A stretch of 64,000 nucleotides of DNA from Epithemia pelagica (GCA_946965045.2 OX337229.1:1488001-1552000); one strand, 5' to 3'; counted from the stretch's first letter, positions 51,968-63,436 are shown. Numbers and translations: made by a program. Notes: a model not told the origin generated them from the sequence alone.

Positions 51968-53575
51968 ATGACAATGCTAATGTTTCCTACTGCTGGTGGT
52001 GCTGCGGAGATAACAACAACAACGAAAGAAGCAAGCAGGGGCGAGACACCACTGTGCTATACTACTTTGCCGGAACCTATTACGATTGCAAGTCTGGTAG
52101 GCATCATGCCAAATGACCAAGACACAGGCGACGTATCCAAGAAGACTAAAACCAAATCCATTGACAACACTAAGACGACAGCATCTGTGCACAAAAGTGA
52201 CGGAGCTTCTCCAAGTGCGACTCCTGACAGCGTCATTGGCAGTAACAGCAACACGAACCAGACCCAAGCGACATCGAAGGCAGCAGTGGTGGACGTTCCC
52301 CAAACCCAAGATGTTCTTTGTGCAACAAGCAGTTCTGCCTACAGTCGCCATCCGGGCAATCGTCGCTACACTGTGCTGATTCAACTGTATCGCCATACGT
52401 ATCAGACCACGACACAACGAGATGAAAAGTCTCGTATTACTCGGCAAGTTATTCAAGCTGTCCAAGATTACGGGGGTCGATTTTTGAAGTACAATGTGGA
52501 AACGCAGTCCTTTGTCGAACTGGATGACCATGCCAAACGAGAAAAGGTGGGACACGCCCTTCGTATTGCCGTCGACCCCGCAAAACGACGGCGAAGACCC
52601 CGTGGGGAAGACGGTCTCCTAATGGGCAACGTTGGTGGTTCCGGAATGGCGACGATGGGGGTAATCAACGCACCCTTTCCACCCGACTTCGCCGTCTCTG
52701 GTGGGGAGGAAACGGGTCGTGGAGGAACAGGTAGGACAAGAACAGTCGACAAGGGCACGACCGCAAGGGACAAAAAAGTTCCTCCTTTATTCTCACCTCT
52801 AGCAAAGCAAGAGCAAGGTCGACCTCAAGATATGAACCACTATCAGTCTATGCGCGGCTCTTTATCGGCAGCGTCGGCTGCTGTTGCATCTACACCAGCA
52901 ACTGGGGGGACCGCAGCGGATACGACGATGACGGGACGAGGTCATCAACAACAAGGTACCAATACAACTTCAAGTGTCCCCTCCTATCATTCATTCTTGG
53001 AGGAGGATGCAGGCATGATGTTCCCCCAGCAACAACGACAAGAACGCATGCTACCATTGCTGTACGGTCCACCGGGGACCCGACAAAAAACTGGATACTC
53101 ACAAGACCATGAGCAAAACCGATCGTGGACTCGATCAGACCAACATGTTCAACACGAATCATTGACTGATGCTCAGTCCCATGCTTCTTGGTCTTCCCGC
53201 GAGGAAAACCAAATGTACGCCAATTTTGCTCGTCGGTTGGGTGATGATTCTTCGTTTTCTTTTGTTTCTACTTCTCAGTTTTTGCCTCAGAAAACATCAT
53301 CCGCCATGGCGACGCCAACAACAAACTCAATTCGATTTTCGGAGCACTCAACCTCCAATATTCAAGCTAGAACTTCAACGCCTACTCCCAAATCACCACC
53401 ATTTCTTCATCAGCATCACTCGTTAACCTTGGAAATGCCGGATGACATGCCGGACGAGAGGAGGGAACGAAATAATAATGATGACGAGAACCAGAAACAT
53501 GAAAGCAATGAGGATGAGGATGAGGATGATGACACTCTTTGGGATATGGCCAAGGAAATATCTGACGAATTTTGA
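51968..53575 (+). CDS. DUF6824-like domain protein 2, 535 aa
   Basis: The start is the ATG at 51968. A Thr/Ser-rich N-terminus (~1-120) leads into the domain at ~127-215. It begins HPGNRRYTVLIQLYRHTYQ, continues KSRITRQVIQAVQDYGGRFLKY and ends with REKVGHALRIAVDPAKRRRRP. The domain is very close to that of the 40677-41798 gene, so the two are paralogues. The remaining ~320 residues are disordered, rich in Gln, Ser, Thr and Pro, with a highly acidic C-terminus (NEDEDEDDDTLWDMAKEIS) recalling the aromatic/acidic tail of the first copy. That tail resembles an activation-domain-like segment, so a transcription-related role is possible but unproven. Confidence 0.82.
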   Translation: MTMLMFPTAGGAAEITTTTKEASRGETPLCYTTLPEPITIASLVGIMPNDQDTGDVSKKTKTKSIDNTKTTASVHKSDGASPSATPDSVIGSNSNTNQTQATSKAAVVDVPQTQDVLCATSSSAYSRHPGNRRYTVLIQLYRHTYQTTTQRDEKSRITRQVIQAVQDYGGRFLKYNVETQSFVELDDHAKREKVGHALRIAVDPAKRRRRPRGEDGLLMGNVGGSGMATMGVINAPFPPDFAVSGGEETGRGGTGRTRTVDKGTTARDKKVPPLFSPLAKQEQGRPQDMNHYQSMRGSLSAASAAVASTPATGGTAADTTMTGRGHQQQGTNTTSSVPSYHSFLEEDAGMMFPQQQRQERMLPLLYGPPGTRQKTGYSQDHEQNRSWTRSDQHVQHESLTDAQSHASWSSREENQMYANFARRLGDDSSFSFVSTSQFLPQKTSSAMATPTTNSIRFSEHSTSNIQARTSTPTPKSPPFLHQHHSLTLEMPDDMPDERRERNNNDDENQKHESNEDEDEDDDTLWDMAKEISDEF

Positions 53576-53742
53576 AAATGAACCTACCATGCCCTCTAGG
53601 TCTCTAGGAGCATTTAGCAAGAAAACTTTTTGTACGTGTCTTTTAGCTGTAATACATAGCAAAGGTAGATTTTCGCCGTAGCCGCACCTCTCTCGTGTCT
53701 CGTATAATCATCTCTCTCGTCTTGTGCGTCGAGACGAGCACC

Positions 53743-56700
53743 ATGTCGAGTCTATTTCGAACGGCAGCCTTGACTATTTTAAGCAAGACCTTGCAAACTG
53801 TCTTGTCAAAGTATTTGGAAGATGTGGATGTTGAAGGTGTGGCTTTGCCATCGTTTTTGAGCAGCAGTAGTACAGATTCCGTTCCTTCTCTCAAACGCAA
53901 ACATCACAACAAGTCCAGCGGAACCGATGGCAATGCAACCTCGACTGATTCTTCTTCTGCTGATGCAGGATCATCACCTTCTAGTGATCCTGGAGGTTGG
54001 GGTGTCCGCTTGTCCAATGTCAAATTACGAAGTGGTGTCGAATTGATGAAACTGCCAGGAAAACCCCATTCGTCACGAAAGAAACAACAGAAACCGAACA
54101 AGAAACCAAACCGAACAAGAGCCAAAGCAAAATCATTGAACCAAAGAAATGGACGAAAAGGAATGAAAAGACCTCGTGACAAGATGAACGTGCAGAACGA
54201 TAACACAGATCCATCATCGTCATCGTTGCCATCATCAAAACAAACAGAATCCTTGACCAATGATGCTACAACTACGGTGGCAACAACAAACTGTGTTGAG
54301 AAAACAAACAAATTGGATCTAGAAGATTCTATCAACCCGCTGATTCCAGCTAAGGAGTCTGTCGAACCGGATGATTCAGTAGCCAAATCTCAGCAAAGCT
54401 CATCATCTTCATCCTCGTGGATTCTCTCAGGATGGTACTCCAAGAAACCACCAACACCAGAGAAGCAAGCAACAACATTAAAAACAGATCTAACACCATT
54501 TCCTGGTGCTTCAGAACAAAATGAGCAACGGCAAGTATCCGATCCAATACCTACATCACAGCAGGAGCTTCTACAACCAAACGAACTCCAAGCTCTAGAG
54601 GAAGAACAAGCACCGCAAACTGCGACTGAATCATCGTCAGAAGTGTCCATATCATCTCCACAGAAAGTGGAAGAAGAAGGAGACTCAAAACACACAAAAG
54701 AATCGACATTAGAGGACTCTCCACCACCAGTTAAAAAGTCCTCCTCGTGGTTGTCGGGATGGTATAAAACAACCTCCACCTCATCGGTCCAAGACCAACC
54801 GACTTCTGATAAACCAGCGCCACCTGCAGCAGAAACAGCACCATGTGATCAAGAGAGCAAAGAAAACATGGGCCAAACAAATGTCGGACTTTCGGAGGAT
54901 CGTCACTCCTCTGACCAGACCATCGATTCACGGCAAAAAGACGTCGTTGTTAGTACCAATGATAAAGATAACGATGAGGTGGATCATGACTCCGGCAACA
55001 TGTCCATTTCCGATGATGAACTGGACAAAGATGACGACGACTCACTGGGGAGTGACAAAGACTGTGATATCGGCAGTGAATCAGACCATTGCGCGGAGGA
55101 CCATGACACCAATGACCCATATTCGAATAGTCCACCTGTCGTGTTGCGATTCGGTGACAACGGCTGTATTGGAACCTTAGATGTAAGACTGGTTGGTCGC
55201 CGGGAACTGCATGTCTTGATCGAAGATGCCGATTTGACCGTTGAGGCCACCGTTCTCGTGCCGCGAAATAAAAATCAACAGCGTCAGACTGCAGACAGTG
55301 GTGAGGACAAGAAGAATCCAAAAATGGACTCTACTGCACCCAATCCTTCGACCGCCGATTCTGGGTCAAAGGCAACCAACAGCAAAAAGGCGAAAAAAAA
55401 GCCACCACCCGAGACCGTATCTGAACGCATCCTTGCCGAAAATTTCTTGGCGCGTCTTGTGTCCTGGTTACCCAATTTGCTGTTACGTGATATTCGCCTG
55501 CGTCTTATAGTACGAGAAGAATATCTAGAAGAATCAGACTTACCGTCCGGCGAAGACAAATCCACCACTCCCGGATTACCTGTAAAGGGCTCTACAGAAG
55601 CGGCTTCCTTGACTGACATGGGAACCTTAACCACAAACGAAAGCACTTCATCATGCGATGCTACATATAACACGAGTTTTCCCCTGTCTCCGCCAATGAC
55701 TGTGGAATTATCAATTGAACTCTTGTCGATCACTGATGGACAAGACTTTTTTGCTCATTTCCGCACAAACGATGAAGCTGCTAGAGCTCATGATGATGAC
55801 GATGACGAATCGGTGTCTTCATCTTCTTCCGGTTCCTCGTCCACAGACGACGAGGATGACGAAACCCGAGCTGCCGCTGAGGCGTCCTTTTTGCCTGGCA
55901 CGATTGTCAATTCCACCACTGACGCTCCCATCGTCCCTCGTAATAACTACATGACCAAACGGATTCGGACTGGACGGGGCAGTGAAGGGGGGATTGTGCT
56001 ACGGGTTGTTCCCAATTATGATGAATTTGGAGATTGGACCACAACAACAAATATAGCAACGTCGTCGGAATCTGAGCTTTGGCCACGACAACGGTGGAAT
56101 TCGGTGGTAGACAAGTACTGTGTCATGCGGTGTTCTGGAGTAGATATTCAAGCACGCATATTTTTAGGCAATGGTCAAGATGGGACAGGAGATTCTTCCA
56201 GTCGGACCACGACGACCGGGGCCAGTTCACTGTCGTCGTCCTCCTCCTCTTCAATCACTACTGCGTCATCATCGAACATACTCTTGGATGACTATTCGGT
56301 CGATAGTCTTTTGCTGGCTGGGGTGGACTACATTGTACCTGGACCACAGCCACCACCTGTTGTATTACCACCAATTGTGGAAGACGAAGAAGATGAAGAA
56401 ACGACGGGCAAACCACCGCCCTCTCCCACATTGGTGGACAAACTTGACCCGAAGAATCTCCCTCCATTGCGTTCTTCGCCGCAATCAGCCTCGCAGGAGG
56501 AGCTTCCCACGCCTTCTACACAGCAACCACCAGTTGTGTTGTGGGAATTACCAGGTGCGACTACCTACCAACTCGATTCTAACGGCATTCAGTCCAGTTG
56601 GGTGGACACGTCCTTCCATCGTGTTGCACGGGGATTGTTTCCTACAACCCATTGTTCAACTAGAGACAAATACGACAAAGTTTTGCCCTGCGAATATTGT

Positions 56701-59061
56701 CAAGAATCCTGGGAGGATCCGCTTCAACCACAAGATGACAACCATATCCCAAAGAGAACCTACAAGCGCCGCCAAAAAGGAGCGCAAAAAGATCGATCTT
56801 CAGCATCGAAACAACTGAATATTATGGATTCTGCTGCACCCTTGGGTGGACTGGTACTTCATGTATCGATTCGAGACAAGTTGGAAATAAATCTGGATCG
56901 TCCTTCATTGGAATCCATTGGAACAGTTTTGGACCTTTTCATCAAGAAGAAGTCCGAGCAACCCACCAATGCGAGCAGAGAGATGAATGACAAACAAACG
57001 TCACCTGATACTGATATGGCCGGTTATACCAACACAATCCATTCTTCCGAGCAGAAGATACAAAAGAAGAGTGACAAATCAGTCCAGGAGGACTTGAAAG
57101 TACCAAACCACAGCACAAAGTCGGCCAATCCTGCTGCTTCCCGTGTGGATGAAACGCAACAGAGCGCTCTCGATGCCAATGACGAGGATGACAAAAACCA
57201 ATTCAATTCCACGACAAAGACCAACACAACCAAATCCCAAAAGAAAACAAAGCCTCGCATGGACGCATTTCCTAGGTATATGCAACCGGAAAAGATCCAG
57301 TACTTGGGCCTCTATGTGGCTGAGATTGAAGTGCGACTTCACTTGATCCCTGTTCCCAGTACTATGCCGTCATATTTACGTCGTGGGTCACCGAAGTTCC
57401 GCTACAGTTTTTCGTATTGGGAGGCGAACTTACGGTGTCTCACTGCCGACTTACACTTGTTGGCTGGTCCCAAGAAGTTTGGGGATGACGACCCTTCTGC
57501 TCAAAAGAAGCACAACGTCGTGGAGGAAACAGGAAACTGTTTTGAGAATCCGGACGAGGTTGCTCGGTCCTTCGAAGATATTCGATTGGATATTGGACAC
57601 ATCACAGTCACTGAATTTTGTGGGCTCCAACCAACGACAGCTGCAAAGCCATCACCAGGACGACGACGCCACAGCCCTGTCGCTGACAATACCGTTGGTA
57701 CCGTGTTGGTATCCTTGGGGGTCCAACATCCGCCTCGGCGCAATACGGCTGATATGCTGGATGATGATGTCACAGTAGAAAGTATGATGACTCGGGAAGA
57801 CGATTGTCAACGGCCACCTTGGCCGTCAACCGCAGCAGTACTATTGGACATTTCTCCTCCGCTGGAAAGCTTGATATACGAAAACAGAGAACGACACGGT
57901 TTGCAACTTCGCTATGTGGCAGTAAGACTTCCACTCCCGGATAGTAGGATCAAGGCGACATCCAGCAGCATTGGCAACGATGCAACTGCCAGTCCGGACA
58001 GCTTTCAACAGGCAATGCTTCATGTCAAGTTGGGTACTTCGGCGGTAAATATACCTTCCCAAATCGGAAGCATTGTAAAGACGGTGATTCAACAAACCAA
58101 GGAATCTCTCTTTCCTCTTCCAATAAAAAAACATGAAGTTCCTGCATCCCAGTCGTCCCGTGAGAAGCAACATCATGATGGCACTGCCCCGCAAGCAAAG
58201 GAAAAGAGCAAGAAAAACAATGGCAGCGAAAGTATTCTGCGATACATGGTTGATTTGGAAGCTGGTAGTGTGCACGTTCATCCCATGGTAAAGGTCGGGT
58301 TACCCTCTTCTACGATAATGGGCGAGTTGTCGTCCACTTCAGGTTTTGCCATTGAAACTGTTTTGGATCATTTGGAAGTTCAGTACCAACAGCCAAAACG
58401 TGCGAAGCAACAGCAGCAAGGGCCACCCTCGTCGCTACAGTTTATTCATCAAGCCAACAAACGGCACTCCTTGTCCTTGACTACCTTAGCTTCGCTACCA
58501 GAAGCGCTTCGGTTGCACATATTTTTCTTCTTGACAGATTTGAATCCCTTAGCTCAAGCGTTGGGTGTGAAATCCAAAAAGAAGTCGACCACATCGTTAC
58601 CATTTCTCATGCACAAGGCAATTAACAAACAGATTGACAAATTAGCCCTTTCTCTACAGCAAGGCCAAGTGCACAATCTTCGTCGGGCCAAACTTCCCAG
58701 GGTTGCTCGTCGCAAAGAGGAGAATGAGCACAAGGCTGACGCGGTCCTGCAAAGTCCCTCTACGGAAACATTATACTCGGATGGTGTCCTTCAAAGTGCT
58801 TCAATTGACAGCTTGATGACTCCAACAGCAAAGGGTAATGAAGTTGCGTCCACGCCGCTACCAGAACACAGGAATATTAATGAAAAGGGAACAGTCCCAC
58901 GATCAAACTCAAGTGGTGAATCCGCATTGGCCCCTCCCCAGGACGGCCTACCTTTTCGTCGGCAAAGCATTTTGACAGAATTACTGAAACTGTCTGACCA
59001 AGAGCTAGAGGGTCTGTGGGCGACGCATGTGTTGAAGCAACAACAACAACAAATATCATAA
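53743..59061 (+). CDS. Chorein/VPS13-like lipid-transfer protein, 1772 aa
   Basis: The start is at the ATG at 53743 (MSSLFRTAALTILSK); the frame is open 16 codons further upstream. The N-terminus has the chorein pattern: an amphipathic helix, KYLEDVDVEGVALPSF, and after a Ser-rich insert GWGVRLSNVKLRSGVELM. A long Ser/Thr/Asp-rich insert (~110-460) contains a recurring SSSSWILSGWY/SSSWLSGWYK motif. Repeating-beta-groove strands follow (GTLDVRLVGRRELHVLIEDADLTVEA; RLVSWLPNLLLRDIRLRLIV; GLVLHVSIRDKLEINL; RYMVDLEAGSVHVHPM), separated by acidic low-complexity linkers. VPS13, ATG2 and the UHRF1BP1 group bridge membranes at contact sites and move bulk phospholipid; this protein probably does the same. 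It is shorter than VPS13, closest in size to ATG2 or BLTP3 types. The subfamily is not resolved. Confidence 0.7.
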   Translation: MSSLFRTAALTILSKTLQTVLSKYLEDVDVEGVALPSFLSSSSTDSVPSLKRKHHNKSSGTDGNATSTDSSSADAGSSPSSDPGGWGVRLSNVKLRSGVELMKLPGKPHSSRKKQQKPNKKPNRTRAKAKSLNQRNGRKGMKRPRDKMNVQNDNTDPSSSSLPSSKQTESLTNDATTTVATTNCVEKTNKLDLEDSINPLIPAKESVEPDDSVAKSQQSSSSSSSWILSGWYSKKPPTPEKQATTLKTDLTPFPGASEQNEQRQVSDPIPTSQQELLQPNELQALEEEQAPQTATESSSEVSISSPQKVEEEGDSKHTKESTLEDSPPPVKKSSSWLSGWYKTTSTSSVQDQPTSDKPAPPAAETAPCDQESKENMGQTNVGLSEDRHSSDQTIDSRQKDVVVSTNDKDNDEVDHDSGNMSISDDELDKDDDDSLGSDKDCDIGSESDHCAEDHDTNDPYSNSPPVVLRFGDNGCIGTLDVRLVGRRELHVLIEDADLTVEATVLVPRNKNQQRQTADSGEDKKNPKMDSTAPNPSTADSGSKATNSKKAKKKPPPETVSERILAENFLARLVSWLPNLLLRDIRLRLIVREEYLEESDLPSGEDKSTTPGLPVKGSTEAASLTDMGTLTTNESTSSCDATYNTSFPLSPPMTVELSIELLSITDGQDFFAHFRTNDEAARAHDDDDDESVSSSSSGSSSTDDEDDETRAAAEASFLPGTIVNSTTDAPIVPRNNYMTKRIRTGRGSEGGIVLRVVPNYDEFGDWTTTTNIATSSESELWPRQRWNSVVDKYCVMRCSGVDIQARIFLGNGQDGTGDSSSRTTTTGASSLSSSSSSSITTASSSNILLDDYSVDSLLLAGVDYIVPGPQPPPVVLPPIVEDEEDEETTGKPPPSPTLVDKLDPKNLPPLRSSPQSASQEELPTPSTQQPPVVLWELPGATTYQLDSNGIQSSWVDTSFHRVARGLFPTTHCSTRDKYDKVLPCEYCQESWEDPLQPQDDNHIPKRTYKRRQKGAQKDRSSASKQLNIMDSAAPLGGLVLHVSIRDKLEINLDRPSLESIGTVLDLFIKKKSEQPTNASREMNDKQTSPDTDMAGYTNTIHSSEQKIQKKSDKSVQEDLKVPNHSTKSANPAASRVDETQQSALDANDEDDKNQFNSTTKTNTTKSQKKTKPRMDAFPRYMQPEKIQYLGLYVAEIEVRLHLIPVPSTMPSYLRRGSPKFRYSFSYWEANLRCLTADLHLLAGPKKFGDDDPSAQKKHNVVEETGNCFENPDEVARSFEDIRLDIGHITVTEFCGLQPTTAAKPSPGRRRHSPVADNTVGTVLVSLGVQHPPRRNTADMLDDDVTVESMMTREDDCQRPPWPSTAAVLLDISPPLESLIYENRERHGLQLRYVAVRLPLPDSRIKATSSSIGNDATASPDSFQQAMLHVKLGTSAVNIPSQIGSIVKTVIQQTKESLFPLPIKKHEVPASQSSREKQHHDGTAPQAKEKSKKNNGSESILRYMVDLEAGSVHVHPMVKVGLPSSTIMGELSSTSGFAIETVLDHLEVQYQQPKRAKQQQQGPPSSLQFIHQANKRHSLSLTTLASLPEALRLHIFFFLTDLNPLAQALGVKSKKKSTTSLPFLMHKAINKQIDKLALSLQQGQVHNLRRAKLPRVARRKEENEHKADAVLQSPSTETLYSDGVLQSASIDSLMTPTAKGNEVASTPLPEHRNINEKGTVPRSNSSGESALAPPQDGLPFRRQSILTELLKLSDQELEGLWATHVLKQQQQQIS

Positions 59062-59424
59062 ACTTCATAACGATTCGACTCGAACGGGCGAGGTAGACGA
59101 CCGTTCCTTCTTCGATCTCACAAATTGGGCGACACAACTAAGCTTGCACATGCTGGATCTCCGTGGTCCTCGGAGGCAACCAAAGTAGTGGGTCCAAGCC
59201 GATGAAAGTGGAAAGAGTAGAAAAAGGAATACTTAGATAGATATGCTAGGTCTTGGTAGACCACTTATCCTAATGCGAAAGAGCGGCTAGCTAGGGTAGA
59301 GTACCTACAGAATTTCTTTGGTCGCACCTTCTGAGGGGGGATTTGGATTTTGGATTAGGATTTGGATATTGGATATTTTGGATTGGACTGCCTGCCTCTG
59401 GGTGGTCATTAAGAGATCTTTACG
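59062..59424. other. Intergenic spacer, no gene seen
   Basis: It contains a small CTAGCTAGGGTAGAGTACC patch at ~59287 like the clusters elsewhere, and a GGATTTTGGATTAGGATTTGG repeat-like tract at ~59340-59385 (described as a landmark only). Confidence 0.45.
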
Positions 59425-61041
59425 ATGATGCGATTGACTTCAGGCAACAAATCCATTGCGACCTCATGGACTGCCTTGGCCTGTTTATTGTTGTCAGGGG
59501 TTGGCTTCGGAACTTTCAGTCTATGCACCATAGCATTCATGAGGACGGCAGATGCCTTTGTGAGTTTGGCTCCCTTGTCTCGCCAACATCCATCACAGCC
59601 GTTTCCGATGATACTGCAGGAACCGGTGGGAAGTCTGCTGTCCGAATTTTACATCGGTTGTTCAGGACCAAACACCGCAAAAATCCCAGGATTGCTTCGT
59701 CCCTCTGTCCGTTGTTACTCCACACCGAACAACGACGAAGAGGATGAAACGAATGAAAAGGCCAATCCATATGCCGATCCAAACTATCCTGATTTAGAAT
59801 TCATTGATTACTCCGATCCCAACTATCAAGTCGACATGGGATTAGACGATGCTGTTTTTATGTCTCAGCAAGAGCAAAACGAAGCGGATGCTGAAGAATT
59901 GGAATCCATGCGTGAAGAGCGACGAGTTCGTAATGACGAATTTCAATTTCAGTCTTATTTCAGTACGGCCCTGCAATCAGGAAAAGTCTTTCAAGGAGAA
60001 TGGACCGTCTACAAGTGCCTCTTTCCTGAAAACGACGAATCTAGCGCTGCACCACCACGATTGCTTCGAGCCGCATCCACCTATACCGTGACATCACAAG
60101 CTTCCAAACAAAGTGTTTCTTCAAACCAAGACTCGGATACAAGTGGTACCAAGGATGAACAATTCAGTAGTTCAGAGGGTATTTGGCACTCTGAAGAGTT
60201 GATTGTGGAAGATGAGGATGACGCGGCATCATCTTTATTGTCTGGTAGCAAGGATGACTTCTTGTATCGAACCTTGACACAAAATACCTTTTGGCCAGTC
60301 GATGAACCATTGCAACCACGTGACTTTCGTGGACCGCAAGGAAACATGTGTGTGAGCAATGCCTACACCATTGCCGTTGGATTTCCATGTCGAAACGAGG
60401 AAAAGGACAAGAGCACTACTCGTAGCACGTCGACGTTTGATACCATGGGTCCCTTTGCCGAATACAGGGCCGAAGTCGGACTGGTTTCAGACGATTTGCG
60501 ATTTCGAATCAAGTTAGATTATGCAGCCGTGGCGGAGGGAACCGAGAAGGCTCCGTTGGAGTTACGATCATTGACGGTCTGTCGCGAAATGCAACAACCC
60601 ATTTGGCAACAACGAAAGTTGTTAAAAGAAGAAAGGGACAAGCTATCAGTAGACATGGAGGAGAAAAGTGATGAGTCCACCATCAACTGGATGGCTTATG
60701 AAGAAGCTTTGTTTGGAATTCCCGGAGCCGACAATGGCTTGTACGATCCACCTCCTGTATCCGATCCAGAAAATTACTTGCAAGTTGATTTGGATGGCCA
60801 CGCAACGGCTCTCTTCCCCTATCGCATGGAACAAGCAAGCCTTGGTGAGGACGCCGATGACCGAACTGGATTTGTAATATCTTTGGACTGGACTCCAACC
60901 AACATGCGGTATCAAGTGGATCGCAAAATGCTCGGTGGTCCTAAATTGCTTGGATTGCGAACATTAGAATTGAGCTCTGTCTTGGCCAAGCAAGCGGAAA
61001 CATATCGACCACGTGATGGAGGGGCGAACATGAGGCAATAA
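59425..61041 (+). CDS. Probable plastid-targeted protein of unknown function, 538 aa
   Basis: The start is at the ATG at 59425. Residues ~15-42 form a hydrophobic signal-peptide core (ALACLLLSGVGFGTFSL), followed by TADAFVSLAPLSR. A Phe directly after a short Ala-containing motif is the diatom ASAFAP-type site marking a bipartite plastid presequence. The next ~45 residues are Ser/Pro/Arg-rich and suit a transit peptide. The mature part has an acidic YADPNYPDLEFIDYSDPNYQ segment, a Glu-rich helix, then beta-rich sequence (FQGEWTVYKCLF, FAEYRAEVGLVSDDLRFRIKLDY, LELRSLTVCRE) ending in an all-beta C-terminal stretch. I do not recognise the domain; a lipocalin/DUF3598-like barrel is one possibility. 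Acidic low-complexity inserts at ~215-270 look disordered. Confidence 0.7.
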   Translation: MMRLTSGNKSIATSWTALACLLLSGVGFGTFSLCTIAFMRTADAFVSLAPLSRQHPSQPFPMILQEPVGSLLSEFYIGCSGPNTAKIPGLLRPSVRCYSTPNNDEEDETNEKANPYADPNYPDLEFIDYSDPNYQVDMGLDDAVFMSQQEQNEADAEELESMREERRVRNDEFQFQSYFSTALQSGKVFQGEWTVYKCLFPENDESSAAPPRLLRAASTYTVTSQASKQSVSSNQDSDTSGTKDEQFSSSEGIWHSEELIVEDEDDAASSLLSGSKDDFLYRTLTQNTFWPVDEPLQPRDFRGPQGNMCVSNAYTIAVGFPCRNEEKDKSTTRSTSTFDTMGPFAEYRAEVGLVSDDLRFRIKLDYAAVAEGTEKAPLELRSLTVCREMQQPIWQQRKLLKEERDKLSVDMEEKSDESTINWMAYEEALFGIPGADNGLYDPPPVSDPENYLQVDLDGHATALFPYRMEQASLGEDADDRTGFVISLDWTPTNMRYQVDRKMLGGPKLLGLRTLELSSVLAKQAETYRPRDGGANMRQ

Positions 61042-61956
61042 CGTCCATTGGAGAGAGGGAGTGGTGGATTCGAAGCGAATTCTGAACTAGCTCCGGGGTG
61101 ATAAGCCTAAGGAGAAACCAGTTGACAGACTTTCCTGTAAAGTGCTACGAAAACAGGCTGCACCTATTGAGACTTGAGAAGTCGAAAAGGAGTTTGTCAG
61201 CCTTTATGGTAGTATCTCCAGAATTTCTCTCCTGTTGTGTTCATGTTCTTGTCCTCATAGAATGATGTCCTTCCCGTTAATCTGTGAAGATATATCGGAG
61301 TAGGTACATTAGGTATAGGAAATATGCGTCTTGACCTAAAGATTCATTGTGGGGAACTACGCCATACCCCAGGTAGGAAGGGGATCTGTTCCACAGATAC
61401 GCATGATGCCTACTTCTAACTCCAACAAAACATCCCGATCATTAGCCATAGGAAAAGGTAGTCCGGGTAACTGCGAGCGACAAGGATCACTTTCCGTCCC
61501 CTGCACAAGCCCAAGAAGAGATCTACGATATACGAAAGAATGGGTACTCGTAGTCTGATTGGAGGTTGGATGATGATAGATGATAGATAGTGTCGTCATA
61601 AGTCATAATAATGACGGAGGAGTACGCTCTTTCAGAAAAGAATAGATGATCGTTGATACTTTCCACTTTACACCCCATCGATTCATGATAAAGTACTTTT
61701 ACCTTTTGTGAAAAGTCTTGAGTCATGAAGAGTACTCGAGAGTATACCGCATATTCGTCAATTGTTCGATGCATCATTGCGAAATTCTCGCGAAAGATCT
61801 TTGACCATCTACGATGCCCAAGGCGATGTCTGTCATCGCCGCTAGTTCGGGTTCTTTGATTAGTTTATACATATCCTCATGATGTCGTGTTGAATAAGAA
61901 CATCTGTTTTCTTCCAATCAGATCCCTACGTCCACGGGTGAAATAGATTCAGTCGC
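61042..61956. other. Intergenic region, no gene seen
   Basis: Both strands carry only short frames without coding character. Confidence 0.5.
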
Positions 61957-62880
61957 ATGTCCCCCACTGATGATGTCAGCAACGAATGTGATGATAGTAT
62001 CGCCCACCAGCAGCCGTTTTCATCTTTCGATGCTGACATGGCAAGAAAGAGAAGCAGCATCCTTGCGTTCGTCAAAACTTCGTCAGAGAAGATCAAGGAG
62101 GGTTCGTTTCACACCACCTGCGCCACGCACAACGGAGAATTCTGTTCTCTACTGTGCCACATCGTATTTTACTTAACCCCTTCTTTTTCTTTATGTCTCA
62201 GGATGTTCTTCTTTTTTCTTTGGTTCGGCCATCTGCTGTTTTTTTTCACGCTCCATGTCTCTCACACTCGAAACTGACGGCCTGCTGATTGCTGATTGCT
62301 GATGTATGTAAAGCTGATGCATGGAATTGTGCTGACGGGAGAGCCCACAAAATCCATTTTGCAACACCCTCTGCAACAAGCCATCGTGTTCGAGAAGACC
62401 ACTGTGGTGACAAAAAACCAGCTCATCGCAAGAATGTGTAACATGAAGGCATCACTGTCGTCGCAACACTACCTGTTGAAAGGTGCTGCCACTGAAGAGC
62501 TGAAAAGAGTGTCGGAAATGCAGCGAGTTTCGGTGAAAAGAAAACTTTCCATTCCCATCATCGAACCGGAACCAGCGAAGTCACTCTTTGATTTTACCGA
62601 CCTCTATGAATCTGTCTCTCCCGAAACAGAATCATTTCCAATCTTGACATGGGACTTCAACAGCGAAGATTGCGTCGCTAAAGCCTCTAAACCAAATCTT
62701 GTGTCTCCTGAAAATGAATGTGCGAGAAGGAACAAGAGGCAACGAACATCCAACCTGTCAGGAATGGTTCGCTCCAAGTCTTTCAAGGTGGGCCTCTCTA
62801 CTCTTGATGAATCGCCTCTCTTGTCTGGTCTTTCAAACTTGGAGGATTCTTCCTGTATGGGCCTGCGTCAATGTTGCTGA
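61957..62880 (+). CDS. Hypothetical protein, probably two exons
   Basis: A first coding segment begins at the ATG at 61957 (MSPTDDVSNECDDS, then DMARKRSSILAFVKTSSEKIKEG). It loses coding character after ~62103, becoming Phe/Leu-rich. A second segment from ~62302 to 62880 encodes ~190 residues with a Leu/Lys-rich helical start and a Ser-rich tail containing RRNKRQRTS (basic, nuclear-signal-like) and SGLSNLEDSSCMG. I suspect one intron between ~62100 and ~62300, but the donor and acceptor are not resolved, so the two could be separate genes. No domain is recognised. Confidence 0.45.
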
Positions 62881-63436
62881 GTCGGTACCAGCAAACCTTT
62901 TTCTGGGAAACACATGTCACCTTCCCTGTGTTGCTCATACATTTTCGGCAGATTTTGTTTTCACTCCTGCCACGGGTTGTCAGATTGGATAGCTATTCTG
63001 CGGCCAAACAATTTTGGATGTTTTGTTACTTTATACTCCTAAATCTTAAAGATGAATGGAATTATGAACCTGCCTCATCCTCGTAGATTCAACGAATGGT
63101 TCAGGGACTACCAACAGTTCAGGCCCCGTATTGTGAGGTTTTTGTTTGTGCTCTTGTTGGTTATGGTCAGATCATTGTTCTTACCAAAAAGACCTCATTC
63201 CACCTTTCGCGTCTTCCAGTGGATCGTGGATGGGAAAGAACAAAGGCAGAGAACTCGATGCGACTTACACGCGATCTGATTAATATGAGCGACCCGTGTG
63301 AGATTGGTGCCGACGGGCTCTGGAGCCGACAGGCTCGACCATGATGGAGGGACTCGAGCAGCCAGTCGAGCCAGTGTAAACTTGCGAGGAACAGAGACTC
63401 TTTCTACACGTGTATCAATGCGATTATGACCCAACG

